Source: Euperipatoides rowelli (taxonomy: Eukaryota > Onychophora > Udeonychophora > Euonychophora > Peripatopsidae). From it: a stretch of DNA of 10,398 nucleotides. Shown here piece by piece: positions 1 through 7,579 of this stretch (position 1 is the stretch's first letter; each line of letters begins with the position of its first letter). The stretch is taken from assembly GCA_003024985.2 (NCBI GenBank), contig PXIH01S0114172.1; one strand, given 5' to 3'. The notes under the pieces were generated by a model that had not been told where the DNA came from, searched no databases, and saw only the letters and a program-made list of their open reading frames with translations. Position numbers and translations under genes: made by a program.

Positions 1-253
1 CAGAAAAAATACACTAAAAAGTTAAAAAAATAAAAACAATAATGACATGATTTAACAAGATACAGTGAGACCTATTTTAAAAGATTAAAAAATGATACAT
101 ATCCAAATTCCATATAATTATTTGGCAAATAAAAACAATTATATGAATTTTGGGTATGTAGAATATTTGAATCTTTTAAAATAAGTCTCACTGTACCTGT
201 TAAACCATTATTGTTTTGATTTTTTTTTAAAAACTTTTTAATGTATTTTCCCA
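1..253. mobile_element. Long foldback (MITE-like) element, left end possibly cut by the window
   Basis: The left arm (about 1-119) and the right arm (about 137-253) are imperfect reverse complements over their whole length, with a loop near 120-136. Anchor pairs are TACAGTGAGA at 61-70 with TCTCACTGTA at 186-195, and CATATAATT at 111-119 with AATTATATG at 137-145. The outer arms also match, for example AATACACTAAAAAGTT on the left against the complement of AACTTTTTAATGTATT on the right. Within the hairpin, CAGTGAGA is bordered outside by TA on both sides (61-62 and 194-195), which resembles Tc1/mariner termini in a TA target. However, the pairing continues beyond these TAs, so the true ends are uncertain. 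There is no transposase. The one open frame here, on the minus strand, is a by-product of the A+T-rich arms. Family assignment is inference; the inverted repeat itself is directly visible. Confidence 0.75.
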
Positions 254-336
254 AAGAGCTACATAATTTAATGTAAAGGTATGTGTTGCCTAGATTTTTA
301 AATTACCGGTCAATTTTTAATAAATCTCTTTTTAAA
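254..336. other. A+T-rich spacer
   Basis: This is plain sequence between the foldback element and the duplicated block, with no gene or repeat recognised. Confidence 0.5.
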
Positions 337-441
337 GATTTAAAAAAAGTGTGAGCTGTCATTTTCTGTTCTCATTTCTTTCAAACATCACATAAGATGG
401 ACTCTAATTGTTTACTCAACATCAAAAACAACAACAATAAC

Positions 442-473
<32 letters not shown>

Positions 474-529
474 TAATAATGAAAATTCATCTAAAATCTT
501 GTGCAATATTATAGGATGAATGAAGAAAC
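337..529. repeat. Contig-end copy A of a duplicated block
   Basis: This block recurs 194 bases downstream at 531-723. Positions 337-508 are identical to 531-702, including the exact length of the internal AAT array. The last 21 bases before the N at 530 differ at several positions (for example ATT against AGT, and GAATGAAG against GAATGGAG). A repeat that ends at an N and is divergent only in its last bases is what an unmerged overlap between two contig ends looks like. Confidence 0.85.
442..471. repeat. (AAT)10 microsatellite, copy A
   Basis: Ten pure AAT units follow an imperfect CAA/CAATAA lead-in and are followed by TGATAATAATG. The same array with the same unit count occurs at 636-665 in the second copy. 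Confidence 0.9.
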
Positions 530-530
530 N
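530..530. other. Single-N contig join
   Basis: An undetermined base lies exactly between the two copies of the duplicated block, marking a contig junction. Confidence 0.85.
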
Positions 531-635
531 GATTTAAAAAAAGTGTGAGCTGTCATTTTCTGTTCTCATTTCTTTCAAACATCACATAAGATGGACTCTA
601 ATTGTTTACTCAACATCAAAAACAACAACAATAAC

Positions 636-667
<32 letters not shown>

Positions 668-723
668 TAATAATGAAAATTCATCTAAAATCTTGTGCAA
701 TAGTATAGGATGAATGGAGAACG
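531..723. repeat. Contig-start copy B of the duplicated block
   Basis: This is the second copy of 337-529, beginning at the first base after the N. It is probably the better version of the locus, because it runs without interruption into the hairpin and AAT array downstream. It contains no open frame worth calling. Confidence 0.85.
636..665. repeat. (AAT)10 microsatellite, copy B
   Basis: Ten AAT units, identical to the array at 442-471, consistent with the two being the same locus assembled twice. Confidence 0.9.
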
Positions 724-775
724 AACATCAAACTTGCATATTATACTGTGCAATTTTGACATTCGTTCTTCATTC
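712..775 (+). other. 64-nt stem-loop of precursor-miRNA size
   Basis: Arm 712-738 (GAATGGAGAACGAACATC, continuing to TTGCA) pairs with arm 749-775 (TGCAATTTTGACATTCG, continuing to CATTC) around a 10-nt loop at 739-748. As plus-strand RNA the 27-position stem has 23 Watson-Crick pairs, one G-U pair, one 2-nt internal mismatch and one single mismatch. Length, loop and mismatch pattern suit a pre-miRNA, but a small inverted-repeat element next to a microsatellite explains it equally well. The structure is seen; any function is inference. Confidence 0.55.

Positions 776-849
<74 letters not shown>
776..849. repeat. (AAT)n microsatellite, about 24.7 pure units
   Basis: An uninterrupted AAT array of 74 bases begins directly at the 3' foot of the 712-775 stem-loop. 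Arrays of this length and purity are usually polymorphic and are a common place for short-read contigs to break. Confidence 0.97.
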
Positions 850-851
<2 letters not shown>

Positions 852-1379
852 TTGTATGATGAAAGATAACTCATATGTTTGTCGAAATTTTTATATGTAA
901 TCATATGGACCCATGCTCCCCTGCACAAAGTTCATGATTGCTTGACTCCACATCATTATAAGGAACTTATTTTATATGTTAAATTGTTACTGTTGACTTT
1001 AATTTAAAGGAACTCTGTTTAATCTGTTAAACTAGTATATGTTATGCATAATCAATTGACTTTTATGCTTAAATGAAATCCAAACTAAAGCTAAACTAAT
1101 GATGTTCAATATTAATTATTTCTTGTTAATCATGTTCTAAATTGAAGACACAGGGCTTGAACGGTTTCTGAAACCACCATGATAAAATGTGTCTTATGAA
1201 AGAGAAACTGGGTGGAACTTTCAGTTTTTCACACTTTATATTGATAAATAAAAGTGTATGGACTTAATTGCCTAATTTTTACAAATTTTATTGATAGAAA
1301 ATAATGTTTAATTTTTTTTCTAAAAAGTAAATATTGCTTTGTAAAAATAATTATTCATTAAAAATTATTTTAAATAAAA
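850..1379. other. Non-coding A+T-rich stretch
   Basis: No gene is seen. Positions 1150-1215 are slightly GC-richer and include the small inverted repeat GGTTTC-T-GAAACC. The piece from 900 to 945 is also less A+T-rich but has no recognisable coding or RNA character. Scattered AATAAA words are expected at this base composition. Confidence 0.5.
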
Positions 1380-1404
1380 GTATCAATATAATTTAAATTG
1401 ATAC
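1380..1404. repeat. Short inverted repeat
   Basis: GTATCAAT (1380-1387) and ATTGATAC (1397-1404) are perfect complements around a 9-nt A+T loop. The arms are too short to assign a role. Confidence 0.45.
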
Positions 1405-1924
1405 AAATGAAATTTAAAAAAAAAAATTTAAAAAAAACAACCTCAGAATGTCAAAAATTGTTTTTCTAATATAAAATCAAAGCAAAAGAGAGAGAAAAAA
1501 AGTAAATAAAATACAATTTCTTTGTGGTATAATTATTTGAAATGAAGAAACATTGTATTTATAGAGGAAGAAATAGTTCATATGTCAAATTTGAAGCTCA
1601 TCAAATTGACTGATCTGTTGTTGGTGTAAACTATTTTCAGTAAAGGTCTTCCAAGTCTTTGAAAAGTTCACTGGAACTCAAAATGTTTAAACTGTTATAT
1701 TTAACATTTAAATAGGTAATAATTTGAAACAGAATTTGATAATAATGTAACAAAAAAATGAATATCAAATGAAAAATATGACAAACTTAAATCTTTGGAA
1801 ATTTTGCTTTATAAATTAATAATGAATATTATATCTTTATTTCATTTCGTAAAATGTTATACTAATCTATAAAAAAAAAACTACGGGATTTAAAAGCTAG
1901 CAAAATTTAGAGAGTTAAATTAAA
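1405..1924. other. Non-coding A+T-rich stretch
   Basis: The stretch holds A and T runs and no open frame, RNA gene or repeat of note. Confidence 0.5.
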
Positions 1925-1967
1925 TTAAACAAATCGGAAGTTTAAGTTAAACAATTCGGAAATTTAA
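1925..1967. repeat. Two-copy 22-bp-period tandem duplication
   Basis: Copy 1 (1925-1945, TTAAACAAATCGGAAGTTTA then A) is followed by copy 2 (1947-1967, TTAAACAATTCGGAAATTTA then A). They match at 19 of 21 positions. This is a diverged local tandem duplication. Confidence 0.75.
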
Positions 1968-2447
1968 ATATTGAACTATATTTCAAACACAAACACACAC
2001 AAAAAAAAAACACTCGTAAACAGAGGTGAAAAAAGGAGAAAAAATTTAATTGGAAAACTAAATAAGATTTAAGTAAAAATGAGAATGATGGTAATTGGTA
2101 AAAGTATATTATGGAAATATCTAATAAAGACTTTTTAAGAATTTACATATTTTATAAATTGGTGAGATTTGGAGTCTATTTGGAATTTATTTTCTGTATT
2201 TACTTATTTTTTGTTTAAAAAAATGCATCAACCTTGAAATGCACATCTTAATAATATTCATAAAGGATAAATTGCTATTTTCAAGATTGTTGATTATATT
2301 ATTTGATTTGAAACACCCCGTGAGAATGGGTAAAATCATCTTATTTGGCTCAGCTGCTTATCCATATCTTAATTAATGCTCAATATGAGCTATAAAACCA
2401 TGGGGTATAAACAGTAAAAAGGATACAAATATTATAAAATATATTTA
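1968..2447. other. Non-coding A+T-rich stretch with a short CA-rich run
   Basis: A CA-rich run lies at about 1985-2013. The segment 2313-2406 is a little GC-richer, with the small inverted repeat GCTCA-ATA-TGAGC near 2379-2391. No gene is seen. Confidence 0.45.
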
Positions 2448-2448
2448 N
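2448..2448. other. Single-N contig join without visible overlap
   Basis: An undetermined base lies in A+T-only sequence. Unlike the other joins, I see no matching sequence on the two sides, so adjacency and true gap size cannot be judged. Confidence 0.6.
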
Positions 2449-2495
2449 ATTATATTTATTATATTATAACACCCGTAGGCCTTATGAATTGACAA

Positions 2496-2524
2496 GTCAC
2501 TAAACAATAATTTTTTGTTGTGAC
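2496..2524. repeat. Short imperfect hairpin
   Basis: GTCAC (2496-2500) plus AACAA (2503-2507) pair with TTGTT (2515-2519) plus GTGAC (2520-2524), leaving a 2-nt bulge and a 7-nt loop. A 16-A run follows at 2533-2548. Confidence 0.4.
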
Positions 2525-2618
2525 GTTCTCTTAAAAAAAAAAAAAAAAGGAATTAAAGACGGGTCTTATAGATTTATAAAACGTTATTGGTTGTGAGGAC
2601 CAGCACTTGAAATTAGTG

Positions 2619-2698
2619 GTAGCCCAATAATTCAAGGCTACTATTTAATTAGTTGGGTTACTCAGGTTGTAAATCTAGAGGTAGCCTGTTAGGCTACC
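2619..2698. repeat. Cluster of alternating GTAGCC / GGCTAC hairpins
   Basis: Four copies of one hexamer alternate in orientation: GTAGCC at 2619-2624, GGCTAC at 2636-2641, GTAGCC at 2681-2686 and GGCTAC at 2692-2697. The second pair forms a perfect stem, GGTAGCCT (2680-2687) with AGGCTACC (2691-2698), around a 3-nt loop. Related words recur at 7148-7196. This may be a fragment of an inverted-repeat element; no family is recognised. Confidence 0.55.
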
Positions 2699-2719
2699 AG
2701 TAAAAATGTGGCAAAAAAA

Positions 2720-3940
2720 ACGTAAATAATTTTATATAAAGTAGGGTCGAAATGTTTATAAAATAAAAAAAAAAGCAGTTATAAATTAGCATGCTCTCAG
2801 TCTGTAACTGTAATATCAACTTTATTTTCCAGTTGGGAAAAAAATGGTATAAAAATAGTATCTAAAAACTTATACAGTATCTGCAAAGCCTATTTGAAGT
2901 TGGCTATATCGGTAAATTTGATGACTGACGATTATTTAACACAATTATTTATTTAAAAACAGCCAATTTGTATTTTATTTCCAATTAAAAAAATAATTGC
3001 ATTAGAATTCTAGTGGGAATATTCATTAAGAGAAAGTTAATTTCTTAAAATGTGTTCAACTTATATCCCAATGTTCTTCAATGCTCATTTTCTTTCGTAT
3101 ACACCTTCACCATTTTAAAATACTATATCTGTAGTGTATTCAAAGTTCTTAGTGATTATCTGAATTGACAATGACTTTCTCTTACCAAATTCTGGCATTT
3201 TGTTTCACCTCAGCAGTTTAGCCTGATTAATAAGAATATGATGGCTAATTTTTTTAAAAATACAGTTTAGTGGTTAAGATAATACTCATTTGACACTACA
3301 ATATACAGTACTTTCTGTTAGGGTTATCAAAAATAGTCGATGATGAATCCATGAAAGTATAAAAAGAAAGCATTCATGGAGTTTTTGAATTTAACAATTG
3401 AACATGAGCAGGAAGAAACATCAGAAGATTATGAACTCCTCTCGTATATACTTACTGACTACACCTAAGGGAACATTAGTCATTTTTAGAAAATCAATTT
3501 TATTTATATCTTTCAAATTTTAGTAAAAAATATTTTTTTAAAAAAATATGATAAATTATATATAGTATATAAATGTATATACAGTATGTATAAAAGTTCC
3601 TACTACACGAGAAACAATGGTGAGTAAACTTTAAAGCTATCCATTTATTTATTTATTCTTTCAAACAAAGGTTGTTTAAGGATAACAATGCAAGCACTTA
3701 AGTCAACTACATTAATTGTGTACAGAAGTTCAGTATTTTCCATTAAGCTTTCATGGCCAGCCAATTTATTCAAGAACATTCTTTGAATGACAAAGAGACT
3801 ATTGTTGCCTCATTCAATAGACTACATGGTTTTCAACATTTACAATCAATAAGCGAGTTAAAGTCCCTTTTAGCAATAATATGCTGCAGTTAGATGTAGT
3901 AGACTATTAAACAGGACTTAATGTGTTCTAAAGAATGTTT
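2720..3940. other. Non-coding A+T-rich stretch
   Basis: No gene is seen in about 1.2 kb. It contains a hairpin at 3348-3380, (ATTT)n-like runs near 3640-3660, and the recurring word ATACAGTA (for example near 2872, 3303 and 3578). All frames are closed by frequent stops. Confidence 0.5.
3348..3380. repeat. 8-bp perfect inverted repeat
   Basis: TCCATGAA (3348-3355) pairs perfectly with TTCATGGA (3373-3380) around a 17-nt A-rich loop. No function is assigned. Confidence 0.4.
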
Positions 3941-3946
3941 GAAAAG

Positions 3947-4062
3947 TTTTTTTTTTTTTTTTTAGAAAGACCAGAGCTGTGTATGTAGAGCCTAGTATAA
4001 TATAAACTAAGCAGACTGATAGAGCTTTTAGAAAGACCCTGGAAGACATCGCCCTCTGGTGA
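3947..4062 (-). mobile_element. Possible short A-tailed retroposon on the minus strand
   Basis: A run of 17 T (3947-3963) abuts a GC-richer segment of about 100 bases. Read on the minus strand, this is a short body ending in a poly-A tail, the layout of a SINE or retroposed transcript. The 13-mer TTTTAGAAAGACC occurs twice within it, at 3960-3972 and 4026-4038. I find no RNA polymerase III B-box and no clear target-site duplication. The flanks instead carry a weak inverted match (GAAAAGTTTT against AAAAACTTTC), so a terminal-inverted-repeat element is an alternative. Confidence 0.25.
4049..4062 (-). promoter_or_regulatory. CTCF-like motif match
   Basis: The plus strand reads TCGCCCTCTGGTGA. 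Against the reverse of the published vertebrate-type CTCF consensus (SYGCCMYCTRSTGG), 12 of 14 positions match, missing only the first and last. A 14-bp match can arise by chance or travel inside a repeat, so binding is inference. Confidence 0.25.
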
Positions 4063-4085
4063 ATTTATTTTAAAAACTTTCCGTT

Positions 4086-5010
4086 GAATCGGTTTTCATA
4101 TGGTTTTATGTAAATTAAATTCTATTAATTAGTGTATAAATAAATAAATTTAACGTAAAAAATTTGATAATTCTATTTCTATAATTATGTATAGCTTATA
4201 TTTTTAATTTGCCTAATAAATTAAAATATAACGATTACATCAAATAGTATAAATAATGGCATCAACAGTTTTAGACTTTAAATACCAAAATTATAGGATT
4301 TTATTTATTTAATCAAAGCCTCGATTCAATACTAGGACGATTATAATATTGAAATGAACAATAAATCAAAACAAAATTAATTCAGGGAGGTAAAATTGCG
4401 TTATTTAGAAAACGATACAACAAAAAAAAAAAATATTAATTGACTTACAAAAGATATGAAGAGGGAAACGAAAATTCATAAAATTAAAAAGTTACTAAAT
4501 CTGCTAAATGATTAAACAAGTTGATTTTATATAAACTTTAACAATAAAGTGCTATTAATATTACATTTAAAAAAATTGTGTAATAAGCCATTGTCTAGTT
4601 CACCACAATAATAATAGACAATATTTATATTTTAATATTGATGATGTATGTTTTTAATTCTACTGTGATCAAAGAAATACAGCCTAGAGCTATATAATAT
4701 CTGAAAAATATATTTGAAGAATTCAAGGCCTACAAATTCTAAATACACATAGTCTAGTAGTAAATTTTTAAAAGAAGTAAAGTAAATATCAATTAATATG
4801 CAATTTTTTTTTAAAAATTTGTTTTTAGAATTTTACTGGGTTTTTTTTTAATGTCATTTACTTTTAAATTTAAAAAAATAAATAAATTTTAAAAAGGTAA
4901 TATTTTTTCTATAATGCATACTTTTACAATGAACAAAGAGTCTTTTATTTCCGACTACACATTCCAGACTTCGCTGTTGAAATAAACAGTAAAATTCTCA
5001 AATTTTAGAT
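4086..5010. other. Non-coding, very A+T-rich stretch
   Basis: No gene is seen. It contains (AAAT)n-like runs near 4137 and 4877, and a perfect 8-bp inverted repeat, ATTGTCTA (4590-4597) with TAGACAAT (4615-4622), around a 17-nt loop. Confidence 0.5.
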
Positions 5011-5024
5011 TTATAATGCTATAA

Positions 5025-5179
5025 ATTAATGCTAAAATCTGGTGATAAAGTCTGCAGATATTATTCTCAGCTACTGAAATCCTTATACTGCTAAAAACAT
5101 GCAAATTCAACAAAGTGATATTTAAAAAATCTGTATATTAATGTATAATAACTAGGGATACAGATTTTTAGCATTTAAT
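5025..5179. repeat. Spaced inverted repeat, possible small MITE remnant
   Basis: ATTAATGCTAAAATCT (5025-5040) matches the complement of AGATTTTTAGCATTTAAT (5162-5179) with two single-A indels. This gives terminal arms of about 17 bp around a core of about 120 bp. Similar words (ATGCTATAAA at 5017-5026, and its complement near 5218-5228) may extend the arms outward. No target-site duplication is clear, and low sequence complexity weakens the call. Confidence 0.3.
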
Positions 5180-5880
5180 ATTTTCAAAATTTATATTTAA
5201 ACAACACAAATTTATAATTTTATAGCATTTATGAAATAATTAGCATTTATTAAAATTTACAAATACTAGTGTCATAGGATGATCAATTTTCCAATGATAT
5301 TAGATAAAAATTGAGCCTTTTTAACTTGGCATTTTTAAAATTTTATTTGTAAGTAATGTATTTACGGCAATTTTAAAAACATTTTTCTATTATATTTTTC
5401 TCAGAATATGAGATTTGTGGCTGCATTATTTTGTTAAATTTAATATTACAGTTTCAAATAGCCTACCTTTATTTATTTATTTATTATAATTTGAGCAAGA
5501 CCTTCACCCCAAGGAGGAAAATAATTTAAAATTTAACATTTTATAGACAAAACACTGTTTTATAAGCATTTTATAGCAAAATGTTACATTTAAGTATTTC
5601 TAAATATATAAAAATTATTTACTTAATTTCACAATGGGATATAGAACAAGGAAATGAAATTTCAATGTTTTACCTTTTAAATGATTTTTTATCTTTATTT
5701 AGAAGAATAATATACATATAGCATCAACACTAAAAGACTTGAGAGAAGGAAAAATACCTTTAGCAAATTGTCTCATACAAACAAGCAACACATAAGTTAT
5801 AAACAAAGCATCAAGTTAGACTAGAAATGATGATTTCAATTTTAAGAGAAATTCTTTCCTTATAGGAATGTCCAGTTTTT
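5180..5880. other. Non-coding A+T-rich stretch
   Basis: No gene is seen. A (TTTA)n-like run lies near 5468-5485. The word TTTATAGCATTT or close variants recurs near 5219 and 5560, probably through composition. Confidence 0.5.
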
Positions 5881-6198
5881 CGTTTTAATTAGGCCAGCTG
5901 TCTTATCAGCCTCAATATTCTCCTTTAAAAACCAATCATGACCGTTTGGTTCTGGTTCAGTGCTCGGGTTCTCTGGTGCATAGCTGGCTGCCAAGGAAAG
6001 TTGGCCTCCTTATTTGTTTCACTTGATAGACTAGCACAAACACAGGCCAGCTTAACGTTATCAATGCCCCCTCCCCTTTCTTTTTCAGTTTCTACTAAAT
6101 CTAAAAAAAAAAAAAAAATTGTTCTAGCCATAACGGCAATTTCCAGAGGGTCAAGTCAAAGCATTTCTGCACTCAAATTTTCCCTAATGATTTGAGAC
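5880..6198. other. GC-richer island with splice-acceptor-like and GATA/E-box-like words, no convincing CDS
   Basis: This is visibly richer in G+C than its surroundings. Two overlapping open frames exist, 85 codons on the plus strand (5938-6195) and 68 codons on the minus strand (5925-6131). Both read through the same 16-A run, giving poly-Lys or poly-Phe, and neither resembles a family I know, so I do not call a gene. On the plus strand, a C/T-rich tract of about 20 bases ends in TTTTTCAG at 6088, with a TTAAC branch-point-like word upstream; this would pass as a 3' splice site. CAGCTG (5894-5899) next to TTATCA, a CCAAT word at 5932-5936, and GATA-type words near 6024 and 6057 could be regulatory. 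An exon edge or regulatory element is possible but unproven. Confidence 0.3.
6091..6198. repeat. 108-bp contig-end sequence, exact copy at 9109-9216
   Basis: All 108 bases, including a 16-A run, recur at 9109-9216. The upstream copy stops at the base before the N at 6199 and the downstream copy starts at the base after the N at 9108. This is the expected signature of one genomic sequence present at the ends of two contigs. Confidence 0.92.
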
Positions 6199-6199
6199 N
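6199..6199. other. Single-N contig join
   Basis: This undetermined base is the right boundary of the first 108-bp copy and the left boundary of the 6200-9107 contig. Confidence 0.85.
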
Positions 6200-6210
6200 T
6201 CCAAAAAGCA

Positions 6211-6221
6211 GGTGCTGCACC
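6211..6221. repeat. Small perfect inverted repeat
   Basis: GGTGC (6211-6215) and GCACC (6217-6221) flank a single T, close to the start of the contig. Confidence 0.35.
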
Positions 6222-6237
6222 CAAATTTAAAAAATAA

Positions 6238-6330
6238 CGCGAGGTAACGTACGTTGTATGTGACACCTATTTTATTTTCACCTGAAGGCAACACGAGTCA
6301 TCGTCACGTCACGTATCGTCCAGTGGAGCG
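6238..6330. promoter_or_regulatory. CpG cluster with CRE/UPRE-like sites, candidate regulatory element
   Basis: Ten CpG dinucleotides occur in 93 bases, against near absence in the surrounding A+T-rich DNA. It contains the 10-bp palindrome AACGTACGTT (6246-6255) and a tandem CACGTCACGT. TCACGTCA at 6304-6311 reads TGACGTGA on the minus strand, which fits the bZIP sites used by CREB/ATF6/XBP1 families (TGACGTG followed by G or A). Density of CpG and sites suggests an unmethylated promoter or enhancer. On the minus strand, an ATG at 6301-6299 lies just downstream of the motifs. No expressed gene is identifiable, so the regulatory role is inferred. Confidence 0.35.
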
Positions 6331-6344
6331 CCAGCCTTGTGTAA

Positions 6345-7140
6345 AATGAATTTTTAAATGAATAATTTTGACAAATTTCAAACTAACTTTTACAGAGCTT
6401 TTAAAATTGATCATTTAATAAAAAGCTGTTAAGTGTTGATAAATCAAATAAAAAATATGTTTGGAAAAAATGAATTGAATATTAAAATATTTATCATAAC
6501 TGGAATACATTATTGTAAAATGTAAAATGCTTTTGAATACTTTTATTTAGTTTTGAAAAAGTTTTGAAACCCTACATATATTCTAAACTGCTAACTATGA
6601 TAAAGGCTAGGCTATAAAAATATTATAATTTATACATTTAAAATATATTTCTCTGGTAAATAATTAAATTTATTAAGGACTTGGCTATACCCAATAACAG
6701 ATCTACTTACTGAATTAAAATAACCTTGTTTATGTGTACAATAAGCTCACATCTAGGTCTGTCATTGTATATACTGTATTTTATTGATGAATAAAGCTTA
6801 TTTAATTTATATCATGTTACATTCTTATGGACTATATGCTCTATATGATTTTTGTATTATCATTAGTGAGAAGGCTTAGTTGTAAATTAATTTGTATTTG
6901 AAATAGAATTATTATAGTCTATAGTTTGTTTGCATAATGTATTTTAATTAACCTGAATAATTATTTCAATTCAAACAAAGTTAGTGCTTCAGTGAATGAG
7001 GGGACCTTACAATTAAAACCGGTGTAGGCTTATTAAGTTAAGATTTGACGGTATTAAAGTTTAAAGTTACTGTACTATATTAATAATAAAAATAGCAAAA
7101 AGGTTTTGTTTATTTGAATTGTTTTTCTATATAATATTTA
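6345..7140. other. Non-coding A+T-rich stretch
   Basis: No gene, RNA or repeat of note is seen. Several TAGGC words occur (for example near 6607 and 7026). Confidence 0.5.
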
Positions 7141-7147
7141 AAAAATA

Positions 7148-7245
7148 GGGCTGCTACAAAAACATGTGGGCTACTGACACATTATGAATGGTAGCCTAAA
7201 TGGATACCATCAAAACCCCTAAATTATAGCGCTGGTGAGGATGAA
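7148..7245. repeat. GC-richer segment with GGGCTAC / GGTAGCC words
   Basis: GGGCTAC (about 7168) and GGTAGCC (about 7190) occur in opposite orientation, followed by GCTGGTGAGGAT near 7232. The same vocabulary, in a different arrangement, appears at 2595-2698 (GGTTGTGAGGACCAGC, GGTAGCCC, GGCTAC). A distant shared repeat is possible, but base-by-base alignment is poor. Confidence 0.25.
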
Positions 7246-7446
7246 GTATAATCTATTAGTATGATATATAGAGTTTTTATTCTAAACCATTGATTTTTCC
7301 TCAATCATTTCCAAACAAGATTGATGGAAATAATAACACTCGATCACTGATATGAATCAATAAAACCACAATTGAAGCATTATTATTTTAGGCCTGAGTG
7401 ATAGTTGAAATCATCGTATTAAAGTTACTACTATAAAGACCAAGTT

Positions 7447-7576
7447 AGACGATACAATCTGTATACAGATTTTGATAGTACAAATCATCACACAGTCATA
7501 CATTGTATGAACGTGTGCAATTTCAATGTCAGACGATACAAATAAAAAATTACCCATCGTATGTATACTGTATACT
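7447..7576. repeat. Palindrome-dense segment
   Basis: It includes the perfect 16-bp palindrome AATCTGTATACAGATT (7456-7471) and the inverted repeat TCATACA-T-TGTATGA (7496-7510). AGACGATACA is directly repeated (7447-7456 and 7531-7540), and two GTATAC palindromes are separated by one base near 7565-7577. No known element is recognised. The density is higher than in neighbouring sequence. Confidence 0.45.
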
Positions 7577-7579
7577 ATT

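Noticed and set aside
72-254. 60-codon minus-strand open frame
   Set aside because: It lies entirely in the arms and loop of the foldback element, is rich in Lys, Asn and Phe as expected from A+T-rich DNA, and matches no family I know.
442-849. AAT arrays as a CRISPR-like or satellite array
   Set aside because: They are simple trinucleotide microsatellites without spacers, and two of the three are probably one locus assembled twice.
5925-6195. Overlapping open frames on both strands (minus 5925-6131, plus 5938-6195)
   Set aside because: Both cross a 16-A run giving poly-Phe or poly-Lys, they exclude each other, and neither shows a recognisable domain.
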